This document shows, piece by piece, positions 8,732 through 15,380 of a DNA stretch of 21,587 bases (position 1 is its first letter; each line of letters opens with the position of its first letter). The position numbers and the translations under genes are program-made. Below the pieces are notes generated by a model. That model saw only the letters and a list, made by a program, of their open reading frames with translations, did no database searches and was not told the origin of the DNA. This DNA comes from an uncultured Alphaproteobacteria bacterium (lineage in GTDB: Bacteria; Pseudomonadota; Alphaproteobacteria; RUG11792), in assembly GCA_910588255.1 (NCBI GenBank), contig CAJUOM010000017.1:1-21587 (forward strand), read 5' to 3'.

Positions 8732-9193
8732 CTATTCCCAAATTAATTCAGAAACAGAGAAAATACTTTTGTGCTCTTCTGTACGTAATTTGTTTGCAAG
8801 AAGGAGTATTTTCAAATCAGAATAGGGCTTATTGTTTACTAAATATTTTTCATCTGAAAAATATGGATTATTTCCCGGATTAATTTTAGAGATCGAATAT
8901 CCTCTGTTCTTTAAATAATTTAATATATCAATGAAAGTATTATTTTTGTTATGAATACATGGTTTTGGTTGTTCTAAAGAAAGCGTTTTGTTATACCTCA
9001 GTTCTTCAGGTTTTGCTTTTATGACTTTCATAATTTTCCATCGTCTGGTTCTTATTCCTGAGCGACTTAAAAACTTATTAACTGCACTGGGCGATCTTCC
9101 TATTTCATTTGCAAGAGTCTTTACTAATTTCCCTTCAGAAAATCCAGATCGTAATATATCTATTTCTTTTTTAGTCCAAATTTTTGATTTCAT
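8732..9193 (-). CDS. Helix-turn-helix DNA-binding protein, SANT/GcrA-like N terminus
   Basis: A 153-residue basic protein. Residues 4-50 (IWTKKEIDILRSGFSEG, then LANEIGRSPSAVNKFLSRSGIR) fit a Myb/SANT-type three-helix domain and resemble the N-terminal DNA-binding region of GcrA, the alphaproteobacterial cell-cycle regulator. The conserved positions are W, T, E, L, G, and the LA-x-EIGRS-x-xAV helix. The rest (60-153) is polar with no motif I recognise, and it lacks an obvious GcrA C-terminal region. Start context is A-rich with weak ribosome-site character (GAAAAGAAAAA). It sits alone between spoT and the PAP2 gene. A phage or other regulator with the same fold is equally possible. Confidence 0.6.
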   Translation of the reverse strand: MKSKIWTKKEIDILRSGFSEGKLVKTLANEIGRSPSAVNKFLSRSGIRTRRWKIMKVIKAKPEELRYNKTLSLEQPKPCIHNKNNTFIDILNYLKNRGYSISKINPGNNPYFSDEKYLVNNKPYSDLKILLLANKLRTEEHKSIFSVSELIWE

Positions 9194-9278
9194 TTTTTCT
9201 TTTCAAAAAAATAACCTCTTATAAATATGTTTACAAATAAATTCACTTTTATCAAAATAAAAATAGTCCCATAAAATT

Positions 9279-10049
9279 TTAGGTAATTTTCTTATCTAAA
9301 ATGTAACTATTGCAAAATTTATTTAACAAAACAACAAAAGAATATATAAAAAAGAATTTAGACTCAAGAATCAAAAGATATAGATCCAAATGTTTGTTCC
9401 AAACAATGATTAGGTAGGTTGCTCCAATAATCGTAAGTGAAAATTTCATTGCAAGATTTATTTTTTTATTGAAAATAGAATCGAACAATATGAGAGCATA
9501 AATAGATTGCAAGGATAAAGAAACATGATATTGAAATTTCTTAGCAATCCAGTAATTGATAATAGAAAAAACAAAAACAGTTGTCAAAAGTATTAAGTTC
9601 AGGTTATTTTCATTATTTAATTTTTTCATTATGAATTTAAAAAGTAATATAAAAGCAAAAGAAAATATAGGCGTTATGACAACATCTCTTGCAAAATGAT
9701 ACCCCGCCAAAACCATAGCTGCACCTGTTATAATCCAAAAAATTAAAAGAAAAATTCTGAATAAATTATTTTTGTTTTTCAAAATTATCCAGATATAAAA
9801 TATCGATTGGAAATTCATGTGTCCACTTGGAAAACTATAACAATTTGCCTTACAAGTTTCAGGAAGTGGTAACTTAAAAATTTCTTTTAAAATTGAATTA
9901 TAAAGCATTGTCAAAAACATTAAATATATCATTTCTTTATATTGCTTATCTTTATCCGAAAATATATACAACATACAAGAAATCGCCATAATAAAGTATG
10001 TGTTAAAAATTGAGAGAAATTCTTTGGAAACACAGGTTAAGTCAATCAT
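9279..10049 (-). CDS. PAP2-superfamily membrane phosphatase-like protein
   Basis: A 256-residue integral membrane protein with about six or more hydrophobic segments. The PAP2/lipid phosphatase signature is partly present: FPSGHM (PSGH at 74-77) and GYHFARDV (H118, D122). Family enzymes also have K-x6-RP before PSGH and an Arg six residues before the second His. Here these positions read K55...L62-P63 and M112, so both Arg appear missing. The reaction (dephosphorylation of lipid or isoprenoid phosphates at the envelope) is therefore not certain. Its ATG at 10049 lies 4 bases after the rmuC stop, so it is translated from the rmuC transcript. Confidence 0.75.
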   Translation of the reverse strand: MIDLTCVSKEFLSIFNTYFIMAISCMLYIFSDKDKQYKEMIYLMFLTMLYNSILKEIFKLPLPETCKANCYSFPSGHMNFQSIFYIWIILKNKNNLFRIFLLIFWIITGAAMVLAGYHFARDVVITPIFSFAFILLFKFIMKKLNNENNLNLILLTTVFVFSIINYWIAKKFQYHVSLSLQSIYALILFDSIFNKKINLAMKFSLTIIGATYLIIVWNKHLDLYLLILESKFFFIYSFVVLLNKFCNSYILDKKIT

Positions 10050-10053
10050 TTTC

Positions 10054-11223
10054 TTACTCCATAGACTCAGTTAACTCAAGGGGCGATATTTCATTTCCAA
10101 TTTCCATACCTAGGGTTTTCAATTTATTGGAAGTTGGTAATATCTTTTTATCTATAAACGAGGTTATTTTATCATATTCTTCGATATTCTTTTGGAGCTT
10201 TTTGGCAAAATCTTTTGAGTTATCAATTAGTTTTAACAACTGATAATACATATCTTTTCCGACTTTTCCTATCTCTTTGGCGTTTTTAGCAATAGCTTCC
10301 TGTTGCCAAGAAAAAGATATAGCTTTCAAAATTGCAATTAATGTTATGGGGGTTGAAATTATCACCTTTTCTTGAACTCCGAATTCTATTAATGAAGAAT
10401 CTTTTTTTATTGCAGAACTGAAAAAAGCCTCTCCGGGAAGAAACATAATAACAAATTCAGGAGTTGGAGAAAATAAATCCCAATAATTTTTTTGAGATAA
10501 CCTTCTTATATGAGATTTTAAGTTTTTAGTATGTTCTGCGATATAAGCTTCATCACCAGTATTTATGGCATGCATATAAGCATCTGTCGGAGCTTTTGAA
10601 TCAACTATGATATTTCTGTTTCCGGGAAGTTTTATTATCATATCAGGTCTTAAACGGCTATCTTCTCCTTGTTTTTGCTCTATAAAATCGCAATAATTCA
10701 TCATTCCCGTCAATTCAACAACACGTCTCAATTGCATTTCTCCCCACCTTCCTGTTATTAATGGATTTGATAAAGCTTTATTTAAAGCAGATGTCTCTTT
10801 TTGCATTTCTTGCTGGTATAGCATTAGGTCTTTTACTTGTTGTTTCAATTCACCATATGCGTCTACTCTTGCTTTTTCAATCTGTGAAACTTGGTTGTTA
10901 AAATGGGACAAAGTTTCTTGAATAGGTTTTATTAAATTAATAAATCCATTTTGTTTTTTATCAAATTCAATCTTTTCAACAGACAAAACTTTGTCAAATG
11001 TTTCTTTCGCTAGATTCAAAAAATTCTCGTGATTTCTAATTAATATTTCATTCGATATATTTTTAAATCTATCTTCAAGTTGCAATTGGGATTTAAAAAT
11101 AGCTCGATCATTCTTTATTGTTTCTTTCAAGCTGAAATTTTTCTTCAAAAGAACTAGGGAAATTACAAAAAATACTAATATAACTACAGATAATATAATT
11201 TCAGTAAGATTTAATGTTATCAT
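10054..11223 (-). CDS. rmuC: DNA recombination protein RmuC
   Basis: 389 residues, close to the usual RmuC length. An N-terminal membrane anchor (about 7-27, EIILSVVILVFFVISLVLL) is followed by a coiled-coil segment (about 30-150) and the conserved nuclease-like RmuC domain. That domain contains ITGRWGEMQLRRVVELTGM, RLRPDMIIKLPG, IIVDSKAP, FVIMFLPGEAFFSSA, and ISTPITLIAILKAISFSW. RmuC limits recombination at inverted repeats and is linked to DNA end processing. It starts a two-gene minus-strand unit with the PAP2 gene, and is divergent from the NrdD-like gene across a 236-bp spacer that holds that gene's regulatory sites. Confidence 0.93.
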   Translation of the reverse strand: MITLNLTEIILSVVILVFFVISLVLLKKNFSLKETIKNDRAIFKSQLQLEDRFKNISNEILIRNHENFLNLAKETFDKVLSVEKIEFDKKQNGFINLIKPIQETLSHFNNQVSQIEKARVDAYGELKQQVKDLMLYQQEMQKETSALNKALSNPLITGRWGEMQLRRVVELTGMMNYCDFIEQKQGEDSRLRPDMIIKLPGNRNIIVDSKAPTDAYMHAINTGDEAYIAEHTKNLKSHIRRLSQKNYWDLFSPTPEFVIMFLPGEAFFSSAIKKDSSLIEFGVQEKVIISTPITLIAILKAISFSWQQEAIAKNAKEIGKVGKDMYYQLLKLIDNSKDFAKKLQKNIEEYDKITSFIDKKILPTSNKLKTLGMEIGNEISPLELTESME

Positions 11224-11332
11224 TTTGAAAAATTAAAAATGATTTATCCTAATTATAGTGTAATCAAAGACAAATTTAAATATTTTATTCGTATGAAAAA
11301 ACATATTAGCAATCAACATCTTTCCCAAATAA

Positions 11333-11348
11333 GTTGTAAATTTACAAC
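11333..11348. promoter_or_regulatory. 16-bp perfect palindrome, candidate operator
   Basis: GTTGTAAATTTACAAC is a perfect dyad ending one base before the -35 box of the promoter for the gene at 11460. Placement and symmetry suit a homodimeric regulator. It does not match the NrdR box (ACAC...GTGT) or the FNR box (TTGAT-N4-ATCAA) as I know them. Confidence 0.7.
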
Positions 11349-11349
11349 A

Positions 11350-11378
11350 TTGACACAGTCAGAAAATATGTTTATCAT
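11350..11378 (+). promoter_or_regulatory. Sigma-70-type promoter of the NrdD-like gene
   Basis: A perfect -35 TTGACA (11350-11355), a 17-base spacer and -10 TATCAT (11373-11378) give a near-consensus housekeeping promoter. Transcription should begin around 11385, leaving an untranslated leader of about 75 bases. Confidence 0.8.
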
Positions 11379-11406
11379 AAATAATAAGATAAGGTTTTTG
11401 GGATTT

Positions 11407-11428
11407 AAATATTGTTTATACAATATTT
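11407..11428 (+). promoter_or_regulatory. Inverted repeat in the leader of the NrdD-like gene
   Basis: AAATATTGT (11407-11415) and ACAATATTT (11420-11428) are perfect 9-base arms with a TTAT loop. The repeat lies between the promoter and the ribosome site (AAGGAAAGG). It may be a leader hairpin or a second protein-binding dyad. Confidence 0.55.
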
Positions 11429-11459
11429 ATAAGTATTTTTATCTAAGGAAAGGCACACT

Positions 11460-11645
11460 ATGGAGACTACAGAATTAAAATTGAAAGATAGTGAAAGAAC
11501 AGTTTGTGAAGTATGGACAAGAGTTATGGGATATTATCGTCCAACATCAGCTTTCAATAAAGGAAAACAAAGCGAATATAAAGATAGACTTTGCTTTAAA
11601 GAAGATTCAGATTGCAGAGAATGCAATTCAAAACAAGCTGCTTAA
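11460..11645 (+). CDS. Free-standing NrdD C-terminal (glycyl-radical loop) peptide
   Basis: A 61-residue protein matching only the extreme C terminus of class III anaerobic ribonucleotide reductase NrdD. RVMGYYRP (21-28) aligns with the glycyl-radical segment RV-x-GY, making G24 the equivalent of the radical Gly. FNKGKQSEYKDR (32-43) aligns with the conserved FN-x-GKQ-E--K-R tail (E. coli NrdD has FNAGKQEEVKRR). Cysteines at 16, 45, 52 and 55 (the last two as CREC) could bind a metal. The large catalytic barrel and the activase NrdG are absent from the window. Start at 11460 follows a clear ribosome site (AAGGAAAGG). It has its own promoter, dyad and terminator, so it is not simply decay debris. 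It might act like the autonomous glycyl-radical cofactor GrcA, or be a small zinc protein; that is inference. Confidence 0.8.
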   Translation: METTELKLKDSERTVCEVWTRVMGYYRPTSAFNKGKQSEYKDRLCFKEDSDCRECNSKQAA

Positions 11646-11651
11646 TATTTT

Positions 11652-11690
11652 AAATAAAATCTACGGTTAGATTAATCGTAGATTTTATTT
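11652..11690 (+). terminator. Intrinsic terminator of the NrdD-like gene
   Basis: A strong hairpin with 14-bp arms (11652-11665 and 11677-11690; core ATCTACG/CGTAGAT) and an 11-base loop. The 3' arm ends in TTTTATTT. It begins 6 bases after the TAA and ends 2 bases before tRNA-Ser, separating the two transcripts. Confidence 0.85.
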
Positions 11691-11692
11691 CT

Positions 11693-11781
11693 GGAGAGAT
11701 GCCAGAGTGGTTGAATGGGGCGGTCTCGAAAACCGTTATACGAATTTCGTATCGGGGGTTCGAATCCCTCTCTCTCCGCCA
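11693..11781 (+). tRNA. tRNA-Ser (anticodon CGA)
   Basis: A cloverleaf of the long-variable-arm class. The acceptor GGAGAGA (11693-11699) pairs with TCTCTCC (11771-11777). The anticodon loop CTCGAAA holds CGA at 11727-11729 (reads UCG). The variable stem TACGAATTTCGTA and the T arm GGGGGTTCGAATCCCTC follow. Discriminator G and an encoded CCA occupy 11778-11781. Confidence 0.95.
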
Positions 11782-11829
11782 TATTCCAATTAAAAACATT
11801 AAAATAAAAGAAACACGGGGGTATAAACT

Positions 11830-11914
11830 TGGTGCGGATGAAGGGACTTGAACCCCCACGACGTTAGTCACAAGAACCTAAATCTTGCGTGTCTACCAGT
11901 TTCACCACATCCGC
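11830..11914 (-). tRNA. tRNA-Leu (anticodon UAG)
   Basis: Read on the minus strand from 11914, the acceptor GCGGATG pairs with CATCCGC. The D arm is TGGTGAAACTGGTAGACA, the anticodon loop TTTAGGT holds TAG (reads CUA), a long variable arm follows, and the T arm is GGGGGTTCAAGTCCC. An encoded CCA ends at 11830. It converges on tRNA-Ser with about 48 bp between them. Confidence 0.95.
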
Positions 11915-12164
11915 TTAGTATTCAGTCTATCAATTTAATTTCTTTTTTTCAAGATAGATTATTGAAAATCATTATATAATCAAAGGACAGAGTTATAATC
12001 AACCAACCTATCCGCAAATAAGATAATTAATTGTGAGTAAACTACCCCCATTTTAAACTTTATACCTTTAATTTTCCATAAATAAGCTCTTTACCGATAC
12101 TTTATAACTTGCGTTTCTCACATAAGCGTCACATAATAGATATGTAGCGCTTGTAATATTAGTT

Positions 12165-13037
12165 TTATGCACTTACTTCGTTTTCGGTAGTCTTTGGAGC
12201 ACCGATGTTCATAACACCTTTTACAACAAGCTTTCCTTTAATACCACTCCCCTTTAATATGTTCAAAGTTGCACCTTCTGGAACTATTGCTGTAACAGAG
12301 TAATTACCGGCGTTCCATTTTCCAGTTTGTATACCCATACAATAACAATTCATTACTCCTCCTGGAATAGAGTTTTCTCCATTAAAGTTCAAAGAGTTAA
12401 ACTGACTAGACTTATTTTGTGTTCCAAAATTAACTGTTCCCTTTAAGTATCTGTTATCTCCAGTTAATTCAAAAACGTTATCAATAGTCTTTTGAGTATC
12501 CCTGTCATATTCTGGAACTTCAAAAGTCAAAGTTTCATTTTCATATCCAATATTATGTAAGTTACCTGAAATAGTCACATTTTGCACATAACCGGCTTGT
12601 CCGGTAACATAATCGGGATCCGCATCACTTTTATCCCAAACTGGCATTTTCACCACGATCTCGCCATTTCCTTTTCCCAACTCAGCTGGAATTGCAACAG
12701 CCTGATCTAATGTTGTTCTCGCTAAAACTTAGATTATTGAATTTGTTTCTTTTTCTTTATATGAAATATCTTCGGCTCCTTTATGCATCTTTACACCCCA
12801 TTCATGTAAATAATCCTTTACTTCTGATTTTCCAAGTTTTATTGTTACTAAGTACGACATCATCAGCAATATGTCCATGACCTCCTAGAGTAAAATCTAA
12901 TGTCCCATGGTTACTGGCATATTGATTAATATTTAATTCATTCTCTATCTTGATATTGGCAGAGATGCTGTTCTCACTAGCCATACCCCCGGTAGATAAT
13001 ATAGCAGAAATTAGTATCGTTTGTAATAATTATTCAT
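12165..13037 (-). pseudogene. Degraded exported surface-type protein, paralogous leader copy 2
   Basis: It begins at an ATG (13037) behind the same leader and AAGGAGGTAAAT site as the gene at 6133. A one-base loss in the signal peptide (ATGAATAATTATTACAAACG) breaks it at once; adding one A gives MNNYYKTILISAILSTGGMA, a normal signal peptide. The frame then runs through a Gly/Asn/Ser-rich region (ASNHGTLDFTLGGHGHIADD) to a second shift near 12805-12820, after which LHEWGVKMHKGAEDIS continues. There is an in-frame TAA near 12727. The longest remaining stretch ends at 12165 (GTVNFGTQNKSSQFNSLNF, GIKGKLVVKGVMNIGA). With three lesions this is a true pseudogene of the exported beta-rich family. Restarts at 12984 or 12680 lack supporting ribosome sites. 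Confidence 0.8.
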
Positions 13038-13162
13038 ATTTACCTCCTTAAAAAGATATATTTACGTTATAGAGAAGCTTTTTTAAAACATTTCTTCCCT
13101 ATTTTCCATTTTAAAAAAAAAGGTAAATTTTCCGTTAATTTTACTTCTTTTTATTGAAGGGA
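13038..13162 (-). promoter_or_regulatory. Duplicated leader, copy 2 (in the 13038-13403 spacer)
   Basis: About 125 bp nearly identical to 6134-6257, lying directly before the start codon of the second broken exported gene. It ends at 13162 with an abrupt loss of similarity. The remainder of the spacer (13163-13403) shows no gene; it holds only the promoter of the next gene. Confidence 0.8.
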
Positions 13163-13361
13163 ATATTAGGAGGGGGAAGTTTGGAACTTTCAAAAATTCC
13201 ACATTTTATGGGATTTTTTAAGATTTATAAATATATTAGTAATATAGTAAAATTGCAAAGTATGGGGAATATATTTAACTGAAAGCTATAACTTTACAGA
13301 ATAGATAATCTCAACTTTTTTGTTCCTCTAGCTTTACGTTCTCGTAAATCTTGAAAAAATA

Positions 13362-13370
13362 TGTTATAAT
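13362..13370 (+). promoter_or_regulatory. Extended -10 promoter of the BI-1 family gene
   Basis: TGTTATAAT contains a perfect TATAAT (13365-13370) with the TGn extension; there is no convincing -35. It lies 33 bases before the ATG at 13404, which has the ribosome site AGAGGTG. Confidence 0.65.
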
Positions 13371-13403
13371 AAAAACATTAGAGATTTTTATAGAGGTGTT
13401 ATC

Positions 13404-14090
13404 ATGAATGAATTTAATTCAAGTCCTATAATTATGAGAGATGGTCTTAGAAAATACATGATTGCAGTTTATAACAGAATGTTTTCAGCTCTTTGTTTAA
13501 CAGGATTAGTTGCGTTTATTTGCTCAGTTAATCCAGAAGTATTGGCTTTCATGGCTAGTGGATTTTCTATTGTATTAATGGTCGCTACGTTTGCAATAGT
13601 AATTTACATATCTGCTAGAATAAATAAAATGAGTTCTGAAAAAGCCGGTGGTTTATTTTGGATATATTCTGCTTTATTAGGCGCTTTTTTATCTCCGTTA
13701 TTCGCTATTTACACAGGAGAGAGCATCGCAAATTCTTTCTTTATGACTGCGATATTTTTTGGAGGAATGAGCCTATATGGCTACACAACCCAAAAAGATT
13801 TGACAGGTGTCGGATCTTTTATGACGGTAGGGTTGTTTGCAGTAATTATTTCATCCATAGTTAACTTGTTCTTGAAAAGCTCAGCTCTTCAAATTGGACT
13901 TTCTGCTTTATGCATTATAATATTTGCTGGTTTGACGGCTTTTGACGTACAGAAAATAAAAACATTCTATGACCTTACATCAGATGAAGAAACCTTAAAG
14001 AAAAGAGCTGTTCTGGGTGCTTTGACTCTTTATTTGGATTTCATAAATATGTTTTTATCAATACTTCGCTTTTTAGGAGATCGTCGTTAA
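13404..14090 (+). CDS. Bax inhibitor-1/YccA family membrane protein
   Basis: 228 residues, the usual length for bacterial BI-1/YccA relatives, with about seven hydrophobic segments. Family features are the short N-terminal cytoplasmic part ending in LRKYMIAVYNRMFSALCLTGLVAF, SPLFAIYTGESIANSFFMTAIFFGGMSLYGYTTQKDLT, and the acidic C-terminal FAGLTAFDVQKIKTFY with ALTLYLDFINMFLSILRFLG. E. coli YccA interacts with FtsH and related proteins are pH-sensitive cation channels; which role applies here is unknown. It is monocistronic, with an extended -10 promoter upstream and a hairpin at 14106-14139 separating it from the convergent T6SS-linked operon. Confidence 0.93.
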   Translation: MNEFNSSPIIMRDGLRKYMIAVYNRMFSALCLTGLVAFICSVNPEVLAFMASGFSIVLMVATFAIVIYISARINKMSSEKAGGLFWIYSALLGAFLSPLFAIYTGESIANSFFMTAIFFGGMSLYGYTTQKDLTGVGSFMTVGLFAVIISSIVNLFLKSSALQIGLSALCIIIFAGLTAFDVQKIKTFYDLTSDEETLKKRAVLGALTLYLDFINMFLSILRFLGDRR

Positions 14091-14105
14091 TTTTTATGTA
14101 TACGC

Positions 14106-14139
14106 GCTGCGTGGGATAATCTCAAGAATACTACGCAGC
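14106..14139. terminator. Hairpin between convergent genes
   Basis: GCTGCGT (14106-14112) pairs with ACGCAGC (14133-14139), and adjoining bases add a G-U and a G-C pair. It lies between the stops of the BI-1 gene (14090) and the HtrA-like gene (14169). The U-run is weak, so its efficiency is uncertain. Confidence 0.55.
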
Positions 14140-14168
14140 TTATACTTAAAAAGTTCATTAGTATAATT

Positions 14169-15362
14169 TTATCTACTTATCTCAACATCAAACAATTTAT
14201 TATCACGCAGTATTTTTAAACTCACTGTTTGTTCTCCCCAAGATGATTTTTCAAGATTTTTATATGTTTCAATATCTTTCACGAAATCATCATTGAACTT
14301 AAGAATTATATCCTGAGATTTGACACCTGCTCTATTTGCAGGTGAATCAAGTTCTATGGCATCCACCTTAACAACAGAATTGATATCAGAAATCATATTT
14401 AATGTTCTTTTTAAATTTTCTGGAAGAGTAAAATCAGTCATAATAGGATTTATTCCAATATACGAATCATTTGAAGAAGATAGCATATAAGGTATTGCAA
14501 TTTTAATTGCTTGCTTTATTTTGGAAACAGGTATTGCCATAGAACTCGTTATTGAAAAATTCTTATTGTTGACAAATGCAATTCCCAACAGCTTTCCATC
14601 CCTATCAATAACTGCCCCTCCTTCATTTTCAGGAGAAACAGCAGAGTTTGTTATAGTATTTTCAATTAATAAGATAGAAGTTCCAGATACCTTTTTATAC
14701 GAAAGTTTTTCAATTCCTTTTGCTATAATTGAAAAGTTGTTCTTTGAATTCGCAGGCAGTGACTGAGTGACAAAATTTTCGCCTTTTGCTTTTCCAATAA
14801 TAACAGAACTGTTCAGAAGTATGCCATTTTTATTTATTAAAGATGTATCATTTCCAAGCTTCAGATAGTTAAATTCACAACCTTTTTTCGGTGTTATTTT
14901 TAAAAATGCTAAATTGAGATCAGGAATAATTTTTACGATTTTTGCTTCATAATCATTCTCACCAAGAATTATCTTGCTGTCTTTTGAAAGGCGATTCAAT
15001 TCACTTTTTATGGATACTATGATTTTATCAGAATTCATAACTCCATTACTTGTCGTACAAACTATTCCGTCTTTGGACAGTAATACCCCTGAGATAACTC
15101 CATGCTTATAATGATGCTTTTTCAGACGTTTTTTTATTGCTGAATTATAGATAAGTCCATCATCTTCTGCAAAATTACTGATCATATGAATCAAAACAAC
15201 AGCATCAGAATATTTTTTCACAATATCATTTAATTCGTTGTTTATTTGCTCTTTTGAAATATTACTTACGGCTTTGCTCAATTGATCCTTTGTCATGATT
15301 TCTTGAGAATACAAAATGTTGAAAACAATCCCAAAACATATAAGCAAAACTTTTATAAACAT
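14169..15362 (-). CDS. HtrA-like trypsin-fold pseudoprotease with PDZ domain
   Basis: 397 residues: signal peptide (MFIKVLLICFGIVFNILYSQ), HtrA-type chymotrypsin fold (about 45-290), one C-terminal PDZ domain (about 300-397, with SPANRAGVKSQDIILKFND). Landmarks align with DegP/HtrA but every catalytic residue differs. GVLLSKDGIVCTTSNGV aligns with the TNNHV block and puts Asn106 at the His site. IPDLNLAFLKI aligns with TDLALLK and puts Asn150 at the Asp site. ENEGGAV aligns with GNSGGP and puts Glu247 at the nucleophilic Ser. It therefore should not cleave peptides and may bind or chaperone envelope proteins. It starts 18 bp after tssC with a ribosome site AAAGGAATTG, so it belongs to the tssB-tssC operon. 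The frame is intact. Confidence 0.85.
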   Translation of the reverse strand: MFIKVLLICFGIVFNILYSQEIMTKDQLSKAVSNISKEQINNELNDIVKKYSDAVVLIHMISNFAEDDGLIYNSAIKKRLKKHHYKHGVISGVLLSKDGIVCTTSNGVMNSDKIIVSIKSELNRLSKDSKIILGENDYEAKIVKIIPDLNLAFLKITPKKGCEFNYLKLGNDTSLINKNGILLNSSVIIGKAKGENFVTQSLPANSKNNFSIIAKGIEKLSYKKVSGTSILLIENTITNSAVSPENEGGAVIDRDGKLLGIAFVNNKNFSITSSMAIPVSKIKQAIKIAIPYMLSSSNDSYIGINPIMTDFTLPENLKRTLNMISDINSVVKVDAIELDSPANRAGVKSQDIILKFNDDFVKDIETYKNLEKSSWGEQTVSLKILRDNKLFDVEISR

Positions 15363-15380
15363 ATTTCAATTCCTTTCAGT

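Noticed and set aside
11239..11478. Plus-strand open frame of 79 codons before the NrdD-like gene
   Set aside because: It spans the promoter, palindrome and leader hairpin, has no ribosome site, and its composition is that of AT-rich spacer DNA.
11915..12164. Spacer between tRNA-Leu and the broken exported gene
   Set aside because: Checked for small genes, RNA folds and repeats; nothing convincing was found.
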